Shown piece after piece: positions 43,479-50,927 of a DNA stretch of 64,000 nucleotides. A program made the position numbers and the translations under genes. Within the stretch, counting starts at the first letter, position 1; the number at the start of each line of letters is the position of its first letter. The notes under the pieces were generated by a model. That model was not told the origin of the DNA. It did not search any database and saw nothing but the letters and a program-made list of their open reading frames with translations. This DNA comes from Natronolimnobius sp. AArcel1 (GTDB taxonomy: Archaea > Halobacteriota > Halobacteria > Halobacteriales > Natrialbaceae), in NCBI RefSeq assembly GCF_011043775.1, contig NZ_JAAKXY010000002.1, forward strand, positions 62,001 to 126,000. Direction: 5' to 3'.

Positions 43479-44732
43479 ATGGCCCGGTATCATATCGAAA
43501 CGTACGGGTGTACGTCAAATCGTGGCGAGAGTCGCGAGATCGAGCGCCGGCTCCGCGATGCCGGTCATTACCGGGTCGACGGACCGGATGATGCCGACGT
43601 GGCGATTCTTAACACCTGCACTGTCGTCGAGAAGACGGAACGAAACATGCTCCACCGCGCCGAGGAACTCTCCGAGGAGACGGCAGACCTCTTCATTACG
43701 GGCTGTATGGCACTCGCACAGGGCGAAGAGTTCGCCCAGGCCGACGTCGACGGACAGGTGCTTCACTGGGACGAGGTACCCGAAGCCGTCACAAACGGCG
43801 AGTGCCCGACGACGACACCCGACGCCGAACCCATTCTGGATGGCGTCGTCGGCATCCTCCCCATCGCGCGGGGCTGTATGTCCGATTGTTCGTACTGCAT
43901 CACCAAACACGCCACCGGCAAGATCGACTCGCCGCCGATCGAGGAAAACGTCGAAAAAGCCCGCGCGTTGATCCACGCCGGTGCAAAGGAGATTCGGATC
44001 ACTGGCCAGGACACCGGCGTCTACGGCTGGGACGAAGGTGAGCGCAAACTGCATCGCCTCCTCGAGGAAATCTGCGATATTGACGGTGACTTCCGCGTCC
44101 GCGTCGGCATGGCGAACCCGAAAGGTGTCCACGGCATCCGCGAGGAACTCGCCGATGTCTTCGCCGCAAACGAGGAACTCTATAACTTTCTGCACGCGCC
44201 CGTCCAGTCGGGGAGTAACGACGTCCTCGGCGATATGCGCCGCCAGCATCAAGTCAGTGAGTATCTCGAGGTCATCGACACCTTCGACAACGCGCTCGAG
44301 TACTGGACGCTCTCGACGGACTTCATCGTCGGCTTCCCGACTGAAACCGACCACGATCACGAGCAGTCGATGGCACTGCTGCGCGAGACACGCCCGGAGA
44401 AGGTCAACGTCACGCGGTTTTCGAAGCGCCCGGGAACGGACGCCGCCGATATGAAGGGCCTCGGTGGAACGATCAAGAAGGAGCGCTCGAAGGAGATGAG
44501 CGCAGCAAAGCGCGAAATCGTCGGCGACGCCTACGAGTCGATGGTCGGCGAGACGCGCAAGGACGTGCTGGTTGTCGAGGACGGAACCGCCGACTCGGTG
44601 AAGTGCCGTGACTCTGCGTACCGCCAGATCATCGTCCAGAACGCAAGCGACCACGGCCTCAAGCCCGGCGACTTCGTCGACCTCGAAGTCACGGCCCACG
44701 AGACGATGTATGCGTTCGGGAAGCCGGTGTGA
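43479..44732 (+). CDS. tRNA N6-threonylcarbamoyladenosine (t6A37) methylthiotransferase, eMtaB type
   Basis: A 417-residue radical SAM enzyme that adds a methylthio group to t6A37 of ANN-decoding tRNAs. Three parts are seen: the N-terminal MTTase domain starting MARYHIETYGCTSNRGES with its cysteines (ILNTCTVVE, FITGCMALAQG), the radical SAM domain with cysteines in RGCMSDCSYCITKHATG, and the C-terminal TRAM domain ending LEVTAHETMYAFGKPV. The archaeal/eukaryal eMtaB (CDKAL1) branch is the natural fit. ATG codons upstream at 43466 are not in frame. It is divergent from the M48 protease. Confidence 0.92.
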   Translation: MARYHIETYGCTSNRGESREIERRLRDAGHYRVDGPDDADVAILNTCTVVEKTERNMLHRAEELSEETADLFITGCMALAQGEEFAQADVDGQVLHWDEVPEAVTNGECPTTTPDAEPILDGVVGILPIARGCMSDCSYCITKHATGKIDSPPIEENVEKARALIHAGAKEIRITGQDTGVYGWDEGERKLHRLLEEICDIDGDFRVRVGMANPKGVHGIREELADVFAANEELYNFLHAPVQSGSNDVLGDMRRQHQVSEYLEVIDTFDNALEYWTLSTDFIVGFPTETDHDHEQSMALLRETRPEKVNVTRFSKRPGTDAADMKGLGGTIKKERSKEMSAAKREIVGDAYESMVGETRKDVLVVEDGTADSVKCRDSAYRQIIVQNASDHGLKPGDFVDLEVTAHETMYAFGKPV

Positions 44733-44874
44733 CACTGTCGGCTGGTTTTCGATCGGGAACAGATAGCCACGCTGTCAAAACCACGGATAGCAGTCAGACA
44801 AGCAAACGGGTGTGACAACGGTCGACGCATGGATGTATCAAGCCGATCCCCGTACTGTAGGAATGGTCTCGAGT

Positions 44875-44883
44875 CACTATAGG
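44875..44883 (+). promoter_or_regulatory. TATA-like box ahead of the HTH regulator
   Basis: CACTATAGG is centred 27 bases before the ATG at 44906, fitting a leaderless archaeal promoter. Confidence 0.4.
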
Positions 44884-44905
44884 CGATTGCTCGGTACCCG
44901 TTTGT

Positions 44906-45280
44906 ATGGGTGAAACAGCCGACCAGTCGACAGTCTGTACGTGGAACGACACTGGCCACGATGGCGCTGGTGGCTGTGTGCCACAGCAACTGCTCGAGGC
45001 GCTCACGGACGAGACAGCGCGTAAGATCTATCTGTCGCTCGAGGAACCAGCAACCGTCAGCGAGATTTGCGAGACGTGTGACGTGTCCCAATCAACGGCA
45101 TACCGAAAGATCACCGAGTTACACGAGGCAGGACTGATACTACGATTTGATCACCGCTCCGGTGGCGTTGCCACACAGTACGTTCAGTCGATGGATCGCG
45201 TCGTCGTCACCTACGGCAATCCGATACAGATCGAGTGTGTCGTACAGGGACTCTCGATGCATTGTGAACTCGAACCGTGA
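44906..45280 (+). CDS. Winged-helix transcriptional regulator
   Basis: A 124-residue protein with a DNA-binding domain at about residues 28-85: PQQLLEALTDETARKIYLSL, then TVSEICETCDVSQSTAYRKI as the helix-turn-helix and LHEAGLILRFDHRSG as the wing. The C-terminal forty residues form a small effector or dimer part with VVVTYGNPIQIECVV. It resembles the ArsR-like regulators that haloarchaea carry in large numbers. An N-terminal CTWNDTGHDGAGGC segment could bind metal through its cysteines, but this is speculative. No target is evident. Confidence 0.8.
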   Translation: MGETADQSTVCTWNDTGHDGAGGCVPQQLLEALTDETARKIYLSLEEPATVSEICETCDVSQSTAYRKITELHEAGLILRFDHRSGGVATQYVQSMDRVVVTYGNPIQIECVVQGLSMHCELEP

Positions 45281-45329
45281 TGGCGACGCTATCCAGCACA
45301 ATTCGCCCCGAGAGGGGGCCACCGACACC

Positions 45330-45339
45330 TATTCTTTTG
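45330..45339 (+). promoter_or_regulatory. TATA-like box ahead of the glutaredoxin-like gene
   Basis: TATTCTTTTG is centred about 29 bases before the ATG at 45363 and supports that start and a leaderless message. Confidence 0.45.
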
Positions 45340-45362
45340 ATGGTTCGATCCGAACACGCGGT

Positions 45363-45599
45363 ATGGTCACACTGTACGAACTGGACGGCTGTCCCTACTG
45401 TGAAACCGTTGCCGACCGCCTCGAGGAACTGGATATCGAGTACGAAAGCGTCTGGGTCGACGCCTTACACTCTGAGCGAAACGAAGTCAAGCGCGTCTCG
45501 GGCCAGCGCGGTGTCCCCGTCATCGTCGACGACGACTACGGCGTCACGATGCCCGAATCTGCACACATCCTCGAGTATCTCGAGCAGACGTACGCCTGA
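45363..45599 (+). CDS. Glutaredoxin-like / GST N-terminal domain protein
   Basis: A 78-residue thioredoxin-fold protein with the redox motif in MVTLYELDGCPYCETVADRL (CPYC, residues 10-13), the cis-proline segment QRGVPVIVDDDYG and the terminal MPESAHILEYLEQTYA, which resembles the N-terminal domain of glutathione transferases. Haloarchaea use gamma-glutamylcysteine instead of glutathione, so the partner thiol is uncertain. The reading frame extends 72 codons upstream, but the TATA-like box fixes the start at 45363. It is convergent with the HIT gene, 14 bases apart. Confidence 0.85.
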   Translation: MVTLYELDGCPYCETVADRLEELDIEYESVWVDALHSERNEVKRVSGQRGVPVIVDDDYGVTMPESAHILEYLEQTYA

Positions 45600-45613
45600 G
45601 GCCTGACGCCTAC

Positions 45614-46153
45614 TCACTCGAAGACGACTGCGCTGTTTTCATCGGGAATCGTTGCCCCATCCTGTGTTGCAAACGCATCGTGAAGACGGTCGTAGGTCTC
45701 CTCGAGCGCCTCGACGATGACCGAGGTGTCACTGAGCACCGGCATGAAGTTGGTGTCGCCCTCCCAGCGCGGGACGACGTGCGTGTGCAAGTGATCGTCG
45801 ATTGAGCCACCCGCGCCGTCGCCGAGGTTGAGTCCTGCGTTGAACCCATCCGGTTCCATCGCCTTCTCGAGGGCGTCGAACGTGCGCTGTTTCAGTCGGG
45901 CGTGATCCAGTAGTTGATCGTCAGAGAGGGCTGTGTAGTCACCGGTGTGTGCCCGCGGGATGACCATGACGTGGCCCGGGTTGTACGGATAGTTGTTCAA
46001 TAACACGAACGCGTGCTCGCTGCGCGCGACGAGTAAGTTCTCTCTGTCAGCCGTCTGCTCGGGGAACGCACAGAACACACAGCCGTCGATATCGCCGTTT
46101 TTGTCCTCGCGTTTGATCCACTCGATCCGCCACGGCGCAAACACCTGCTCCAT
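45614..46153 (-). CDS. HIT-family nucleotide hydrolase/transferase
   Basis: A 179-residue protein with the histidine-triad signature in DDHLHTHVVPRW. Other family segments are MEQVFAPWRIEWIKRED at the N terminus, the zinc-type CVFCAFPEQ (about residues 25-33) and NNYPYNPGHVMVIPRAHTGD. It hydrolyses or transfers from AMP-linked small molecules; the exact substrate is unknown. The start at 46151-46153 is preferred because homologues begin at the MEQVFAPW segment; the extra 44 upstream codons would lie across a mobile-element-like sequence (46177). Confidence 0.9.
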   Translation of the reverse strand: MEQVFAPWRIEWIKREDKNGDIDGCVFCAFPEQTADRENLLVARSEHAFVLLNNYPYNPGHVMVIPRAHTGDYTALSDDQLLDHARLKQRTFDALEKAMEPDGFNAGLNLGDGAGGSIDDHLHTHVVPRWEGDTNFMPVLSDTSVIVEALEETYDRLHDAFATQDGATIPDENSAVVFE

Positions 46154-46176
46154 AGTCGGAGACACTCGAGGCGGTC

Positions 46177-46191
46177 CTATAGTAGCAACTG
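46177..46191 (+). repeat. Solo terminal-repeat-like sequence
   Basis: CTATAGTAGCAACTG matches the outer end of the inverted-repeat element at 27056-27141 in most positions, including TATAGTA and ACTG. No partner arm in inverted orientation follows within the 342-base gap. It may be the remnant end of a transposon. Confidence 0.4.
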
Positions 46192-46462
46192 AAACGGTAT
46201 CGTGGTTGCGTTCGCGAAACGTACCGGTGAAAGAAGTGGTTTTGACAGATCTACAACTCGTAGTGGTAGAACGCGCGCGACACACTCACCAACGGCTCAG
46301 AAGAGTGCCATATAATATCATATTACGCACTCGTAAGACGATACTAACTGATACTGAAACGCCACGAGAACCGGTCTTAAACAGTCTTGAACGATACAGA
46401 GCGATATCGGTGATACGGGGCCGTACTAGCGGGTTTCGACTCAGTTCTCGAAATGAAACGCG

Positions 46463-46470
46463 CCTTTAAG
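46463..46470 (+). promoter_or_regulatory. TATA-like box ahead of the zinc-ribbon gene
   Basis: CCTTTAAG is centred about 29 bases before the ATG at 46496, so the gene would be leaderless and the ATG start is supported. Confidence 0.5.
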
Positions 46471-46495
46471 CAACACCTACCGAAAGGTTGCGGTA

Positions 46496-46696
46496 ATGGC
46501 AACGACAGACGACTCCTTTAATGGGATGACCGAATACTGTGAATGCTGCGACCTGGAAACGCTCCACGAAGTGTCCGTCCAGATCCGAACCGAGAGCGTC
46601 AAAGAAGAGAACGCACAGTTCTCCCGCGAACCCTACCGCGTCCGCGAGTGTCAGCGGTGTGGTGACCGCTCGAGCCAGCGCATGAACAACGCGTAA
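46496..46696 (+). CDS. Small zinc-ribbon protein (DUF7835-like)
   Basis: A 66-residue protein with two cysteine pairs, CECCDLETLHEV (residues 15-18) and CQRCGDRSS (near residue 53-56), that should hold one zinc ion in a beta-ribbon. It fits the haloarchaeal family of small zinc proteins (DUF7835). Such proteins are often abundant and thought to act in biofilm or regulation, but no role is established here. It faces the map gene end-to-end. Confidence 0.85.
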   Translation: MATTDDSFNGMTEYCECCDLETLHEVSVQIRTESVKEENAQFSREPYRVRECQRCGDRSSQRMNNA

Positions 46697-46787
46697 ATCG
46701 CATACCAACGCACACAGGAACAGCTCTACAATCGGTCTCCCCCCAATACCCCCTCTCAACGAGGTCACTGCCGAACGTGGGTTCGGA

Positions 46788-47696
46788 TTATCGTGACTTC
46801 GTCGTCACCTCACAGCCATCCGGAGTGACGATGATTGTGTGTTCTTTCTGGCTAACGAGGTGTCCATCATCCTCTTTGAGCACCGGATAGCCGTGGACGA
46901 TGCTGTTTCGCTTGAGCCGGCGCAGTGCCATCTCCGGACGATCCGTCTCGAGCCAGCGCGTCGCAAACGGAAGCGTTCGGAACTCGTCGGTGATCTGGTC
47001 CAAGGCATCACGTGCCTGCCGATTTCGGACGGAACCCTCGTGCTCGAGCGCGAAAATCTCCTCGCTGGCACCCTCCGTCACCTTGCCACCACCGTCGGTT
47101 GCGAACGGCTCGATCGCGACGACATCGCCGACCTCGAGCGTCGTTCCCTGTGAGACAGCGCGGTTCGGAATGTTCGGACCCGTGTGTTGTTCCCAGTGTC
47201 CTAACCCGTGGCCAGTGAGGTTGACGACAGGGTTGTAGCCGTAGCCGTTGATCACATCCTCGATTTCCGCGCCAATATCGCCGGTGTTGACGCCCGGTTC
47301 GATCACGTCGAGTGCCGCCTCGAGGGCCTGTTCGGAAGCTTCAGCGAGTTCCGGATTCCCAGAGAGATCGACGGTAATCGCCGTATCAGCGAGCCAGCCG
47401 TCGACGTGAACACCGATATCCAGATTGATCATCTCCTCGCCGAACGTCGAGTCGTCGTCGATTGATGGCGTTGCGTGGGCGGCTTCCTCGTCAATCGAGA
47501 TGTTGACCGGGAACGCGGGTTTTCCCCCGAGTTCTCGAATCCGGTCTTCGGCGTACTCTGCGATCTCGAGGTGGCTCGCGCCGACCTCAACTCGATCAGC
47601 AGTTTCCTCGCGAACCTGGGCGAGAATCTCGCCTGCTTCGCGGTGTTTTTCGTACTGCTCGGACTCGAGGTCGACGTCTTCGTCGGATGCAGCCAT
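46788..47696 (-). CDS. map: Methionine aminopeptidase, type II
   Basis: A 302-residue metalloprotease that removes the initiator methionine from new proteins. It shows the five metal ligands of the pita-bread fold: INLDIGVHVDGWLADTAIT with two aspartates, NLTGHGLGHWEQHTGPNIPN with the histidine, VVAIEPFATDGGG and VSQKEHTIIVTPDG with two glutamates. The insert between the second and third blocks and the length mark the archaeal type II. The start is MAASDEDVDLESEQYEK. It is convergent with the zinc-ribbon gene and followed upstream by a 457-base non-coding stretch. Confidence 0.95.
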   Translation of the reverse strand: MAASDEDVDLESEQYEKHREAGEILAQVREETADRVEVGASHLEIAEYAEDRIRELGGKPAFPVNISIDEEAAHATPSIDDDSTFGEEMINLDIGVHVDGWLADTAITVDLSGNPELAEASEQALEAALDVIEPGVNTGDIGAEIEDVINGYGYNPVVNLTGHGLGHWEQHTGPNIPNRAVSQGTTLEVGDVVAIEPFATDGGGKVTEGASEEIFALEHEGSVRNRQARDALDQITDEFRTLPFATRWLETDRPEMALRRLKRNSIVHGYPVLKEDDGHLVSQKEHTIIVTPDGCEVTTKSR

Positions 47697-48153
47697 GCCA
47701 TCGGCTTGGGTCGGTCGACAAAAAGAGGTTCCGCCTCAGTCGGCCCGCAAGCCACAGCGACGCGATCACAGACCGAACGACTGCGACTCGAGTCGGAAGT
47801 CGTGACCTGAAACAGCTTCGAGAGCCACGGTGGCGTCACTAATCGAGTATTTATTCTGACGGCTGCGTCTGCAGGGCCAACTCACGACCGTGTGTGGACG
47901 ATCCGTACGCGCCGCCTGCAAGGTCGAAAACAGTCCGACAACAGCACCAACGCCAAGATTGGGTCTCGGTAGCAACGCGTGAACGCGGTCCGGACATCGA
48001 AACGGTCGGGAGCCATTATACCGCACCGTTGCATCGCCTCAGATGGCGCTCGCGCGCCAGCACTGGTCGATCTGCGACGGTCGTGAATCCACGCCGTCTC
48101 GAGACCACCACACGATGACTGCTGGTGGATCACGTACGCGGGTCTCGAGGCGG
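47697..48153. other. Long intergenic region between map and the isoaspartyl peptidase gene
   Basis: 457 bases with no gene I can support. Short frames exist in both directions, but their residues are arginine- and serine-rich and do not look haloarchaeal. I see no tRNA fold or clear palindrome. The AT-rich stretch around 47840-47860 is probably part of the map promoter, which must lie near 47720 and upstream. Confidence 0.45.
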
Positions 48154-49074
48154 TTACGTCGTTCGAGACGCCGTCTGCATTGCGTCACTATTGTACGCCG
48201 AGCCAAGCGTCCCGCGAGCGTCGAGGACGATCACGCCCGCCGTCGAACCGGTGAGTTCTGCAAATTCCTCGATTGCGAGCGAGGCGGCCGTGTCCGCCTC
48301 GAGACCGCGTTCAACGTGGCGTGCGACGCGTCTCGAGAGGGTGACACGCGCGATGTCTTCGCCAGCCCCGGTCGCGCTCACCGCCGCCGCGGGCGAACAG
48401 TAAAAGCCCGCACCGACCTGTGGCACGTCGCCAACGCGACCGGCAAGCGCGAGCCAGCGCCCACCTGTCGAGGTCGCCGCAGCGAGTCTGTCGCCGTCGA
48501 ACGCGACTGCGCCGACAGTGTCGTGATCGTGTGAGTCCCGATCCGACGCGTCGCCAGACTGTTCGCCACTTCGATCTCTGCCACCCGGATCCGACGCCCC
48601 GTACCGCTCTGTGATCCACTCGAGTTCGGCCTTTGTGCCCCCAGTTGGAGCCTCGAGATCGGCCCACTTCTCGCGTGTGCGTTCCGACCAGAGATCGACA
48701 CCAGTCTCGATACCGAACGCATCGGCCAGCGAGACGGCCTGTTCGCCAGCAATGAAGCCGTGTGGTGTCTCCTCCATCACGACGCGAGCGACGCTGACCG
48801 CATGCTCGACGCCGGGCATCGAACACGCTGCCCCGACGTCCCGGTCGTCGGTCATCAGCCCTGCATCAGTGCGAATGTCGCCGTCGCTCTGGACGGCACT
48901 GCCAACGCCCGCGTTGAACCGCGGCGAGGACTCGAGGACGTGGACTGCCTGCTCGACTGCATCGACCGGGTCGACTTCGCTCGAACCAGTTTCGGCTGCG
49001 CGCTCGAGGACTTCTTGTCTTGGTTCTGGATCGTCAGGGGCGCTGCCAGCACCGCCGTGGACGAGTACCTGCAT
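48154..49074 (-). CDS. Isoaspartyl peptidase / L-asparaginase (Ntn hydrolase)
   Basis: A 306-residue plant-type asparaginase. It starts MQVLVHGGAGSAPDDPEP, has NAGVGSAVQSDGDIRTDAGL in the alpha part, and cleaves itself before the threonine in HDTVGAVAFDGDRLAAATS, which becomes the catalytic nucleophile. It removes damaged isoaspartyl residues or asparagine. Just before the cleavage site there is a long charged insert (GRDRSGEQSGDASDRDSHD), longer than usual. The start at 49072-49074 is chosen over an open frame of 44 codons. It is divergent from the TrpD2-like gene. Confidence 0.88.
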   Translation of the reverse strand: MQVLVHGGAGSAPDDPEPRQEVLERAAETGSSEVDPVDAVEQAVHVLESSPRFNAGVGSAVQSDGDIRTDAGLMTDDRDVGAACSMPGVEHAVSVARVVMEETPHGFIAGEQAVSLADAFGIETGVDLWSERTREKWADLEAPTGGTKAELEWITERYGASDPGGRDRSGEQSGDASDRDSHDHDTVGAVAFDGDRLAAATSTGGRWLALAGRVGDVPQVGAGFYCSPAAAVSATGAGEDIARVTLSRRVARHVERGLEADTAASLAIEEFAELTGSTAGVIVLDARGTLGSAYNSDAMQTASRTT

Positions 49075-49190
49075 ACAAAGTGCTGCGAGAGCGGGTTGGA
49101 TAACGGATTCGGAACGAAAGCGGTGTCTGAGCAGGCTCGAAACATCGCCGCAAACGGGAGCCTTTTGCGCCCGCCAGACACAGTCCCGAT

Positions 49191-50309
49191 ATGGCACGGA
49201 CAGCACAGGAATTCGGTGATTGGCCGCTCAAACGGCTTATGACCGAGGTCGTCGGCTCGGGGCCAAAATCGGCCGACGATATGTCTCGCGAGCAAGCACG
49301 TGAAGCGCTCCAACGAATCTTCGCCGGAGAACCCGAGGAAACGACCCTCGGTGCATTCTGGCTGGCAAATCGCTGGAAGCGAAACACGCCCGAAGAACTT
49401 GCGGGCTATACCGACGTCATGCGCGAGGAGTCGGTTATCACCGCCGAACCCGAGTGTGACCCCGTCGACTGTGGCGCGAACTACGACGGCAAACACACCT
49501 CCGCCCTCCTCGGTGTCGGGGCTGGCGTCGTCGCCGCTGCTGCAGGTACCCCCGTCGTCGTCCACTCCGGCGACGGCGTCCCGACACAGAAAGAAACCGC
49601 CTACAAACACGTCCTCGACGAACTCGGCGTCCGAATCGATCTCGAGCCCGAGGAAAGCGCCGACATGGTCGACGAGACCGGCTTCGGCTTCTACTACCAA
49701 CCAGCGTTCAACCCCGCCATCGACGACCTCTACGACCGACGCGACGAGATGGGCGTCCGAACGTTTATCAACACCATCGAAACCGTCGCCAACCCCGCCA
49801 ACGCCGACGTCCATCTCGGCTCGTTCTACCACCTCGCGTTCGCGAAGAAGTTGACCAGTCTAATCCAAGACAGCGCCGAACTCGAGTACTCCCGCGCGAT
49901 CTTTTTCCAGGGCATGGAAGGCTACGACGATATTCGCCCAGGATATACGAAAGTCGCCGAATGGAACGACAGCGAGGCGCGTAGCGCCTCGGACGATGCG
50001 AGCGGCGACGAGCCGCGAGCAGGCGACGACCTCGAGGACTTCGAAATCGAAACCGCAGACTACGGCATGGAGATGGACAGCGATGACCTCGCCGTCGACG
50101 ATGTCCGCAGCGACTCCGCGGCCATCACCGAGACCGTCCTCGCCGGCGACCGCGACGACCACTTCGCCGACGCAATCGCGCTCAACGCCGCGTTTCGGAT
50201 CTATGCCCGCGACGACGTGTCTGACCTCGAGACCGGCCTCGAGCGAGCGCGCACTGTGATTGACGATGGCAGCGCAGCGGCCGTCCTCGAGGACCTGCGC
50301 GCGTTCTGA
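49191..50309 (+). CDS. Anthranilate phosphoribosyltransferase-like protein (TrpD2/YbiB type)
   Basis: A 372-residue protein of the TrpD2 branch. It starts MARTAQEFGDWPLKRLMTEV; the glycine-rich phosphate-binding segment is CGANYDGKHTSALLGVGAG (about residues 92-110), followed by VVVHSGDGVPTQKETAYK and FGFYYQPAFNPAIDDLY. TrpD2 proteins bind nucleic acid rather than making tryptophan, so a role in tryptophan synthesis is not likely. Residues about 260-276 (SEARSASDDASGDEPRAG) look out of place: their DNA (49970-50017) holds two hairpins and appears to be an in-frame palindromic insert. It is divergent from the isoaspartyl peptidase gene. Confidence 0.85.
   Translation: MARTAQEFGDWPLKRLMTEVVGSGPKSADDMSREQAREALQRIFAGEPEETTLGAFWLANRWKRNTPEELAGYTDVMREESVITAEPECDPVDCGANYDGKHTSALLGVGAGVVAAAAGTPVVVHSGDGVPTQKETAYKHVLDELGVRIDLEPEESADMVDETGFGFYYQPAFNPAIDDLYDRRDEMGVRTFINTIETVANPANADVHLGSFYHLAFAKKLTSLIQDSAELEYSRAIFFQGMEGYDDIRPGYTKVAEWNDSEARSASDDASGDEPRAGDDLEDFEIETADYGMEMDSDDLAVDDVRSDSAAITETVLAGDRDDHFADAIALNAAFRIYARDDVSDLETGLERARTVIDDGSAAAVLEDLRAF
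49970..50017 (+). repeat. In-frame hairpin pair inside the TrpD2-like gene
   Basis: Hairpin 1: an 8-bp stem, 49973-49980 with 49984-49991, loop GTA. After 10 bases comes hairpin 2: a 5-bp stem, 50002-50006 with 50012-50016, loop GACGA. The frame stays open, and the encoded residues are Ser/Ala/Asp/Arg-rich, unlike the flanking protein. The edges are my estimate. Confidence 0.6.
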
Positions 50310-50520
50310 ATTCTGGGCGTGGTTTTGGACTATACTGTCCGTTGAGATGGTATAGCGGTGGTGAGACTCGAGGGACTCGAGCGTGCCGTGTCATGACTCC
50401 GTACCGGTCGCTCGTGGATAATTCCTGAGACGTCAGGTCGGCACGATCACTCGAGTTAGGCGTTCAGCTGTCTGCTCGCGTCTCAATTTCGAACTCGTAC
50501 TCTTGTCAACTACAAAAAGA

Positions 50521-50540
50521 GCCAACTCGGATTTGAACCA
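50521..50540 (-). repeat. Copy 1 of the tRNA-Ile 3' end
   Basis: GCCAACTCGGATTTGAACCA is identical to the 19-base 3' part (T-loop and acceptor strand) of the tRNA gene at 50786-50859, read on the opposite strand, plus one further A. It has no rest of the tRNA with it. It lies 137 bases before copy 2. Confidence 0.8.
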
Positions 50541-50654
50541 CGCGAAGACGGTCCTGCTCGTTCGTTCCACTCACTGTGCGGGCTGCGGCTTCTCTATTTC
50601 AAATCCTCGCGGCAGCACGTGCTTGCGGCTCACGAGTTTGTTCGCCGCAAGAAG

Positions 50655-50677
50655 TGGGCCAACTCGGATTTGAACCA
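50655..50677 (-). repeat. Copy 2 of the tRNA-Ile 3' end
   Basis: The 22 bases from 50655 are identical to 50786-50807, the full acceptor 3' strand and T-arm half of tRNA-Ile. It lies 131 bases before the true tRNA end and is flanked by sequence that also partly repeats next to the tRNA (CGAGTTTG followed by a GC run). Confidence 0.85.
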
Positions 50678-50785
50678 CGGTCGTTCCCGTTCGCTCGGCA
50701 GAGCCTCGCTCACCTCCCACTCCCTGATGCAAATCCGAGTTGGATCCAATTCCTGCCGCTCGCGAGTTTGCTCGCGGCGAAAATA

Positions 50786-50859
50786 TGGGCCAACTCGGAT
50801 TTGAACCGAGAGCCTCCACCTTATCAGAGTGGCGCTCAACCTGATTGAGCTATTGGCCC
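50786..50859 (-). tRNA. tRNA-Ile (anticodon GAU)
   Basis: A 74-base tRNA on the minus strand. The 7-bp acceptor stem is GGGCCAA with TTGGCCC, followed by discriminator A. The D arm has AGCTCAATCAGGTTGAGC, the anticodon arm CCACT-CTGATAA-GGTGG with anticodon GAT, and the T arm has the GGTTCAAATCC loop. The CCA end is not encoded. It lies 68 bases downstream of the FxsA gene on the same strand. Its 3' end is repeated twice more in the region behind it. Confidence 0.95.
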
Positions 50860-50927
50860 GCGTCTGCATTCAGTAGTTGCGTGGTGGTATGTTTAAGCGT
50901 TTCTTTCCGCTCTTGCTGTGGGAACCG

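Larger units (their letters stand above)
46154..46495. other. AT-rich divergent intergenic region
   Basis: 342 bases between the HIT gene and the small zinc protein, with several AT-rich runs (for example ATATAATATCATATTA at about 46310-46325). It contains the solo sequence at 46177 and the TATA box at 46463. I see no gene or RNA. Confidence 0.5.
50310..50785. other. Region downstream of tRNA-Ile with decayed tRNA 3' copies
   Basis: 476 bases without a gene. It contains two extra plus-strand copies of the complement of the tRNA-Ile 3' end (50521, 50655) and one inverted piece (50730-50743). Between the copies are GC-rich hairpin-like stretches, for example CGCGAGTTTGCTCGCG at about 50761-50776. 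Confidence 0.6.

Noticed and set aside
43515-44735. 406-codon minus-strand frame
   Set aside because: Antisense to the methylthiotransferase gene over its whole length; an effect of codon bias.
47766-48026. 86-codon minus-strand frame in the gap behind map
   Set aside because: Arg/Ser/Pro-rich product without acidic bias and no promoter; the gap is better left unassigned.
48154-49074. The charged insert of the isoaspartyl peptidase as another hairpin element
   Set aside because: I could not find a perfect hairpin pair in its DNA; it is better seen as an ordinary variable loop before the cleavage site.
50521-50807. The repeated tRNA-end copies as a CRISPR array
   Set aside because: Only three copies, the spacing is about 131-137 bases, and the repeat equals the tRNA 3' end; no Cas genes are near.
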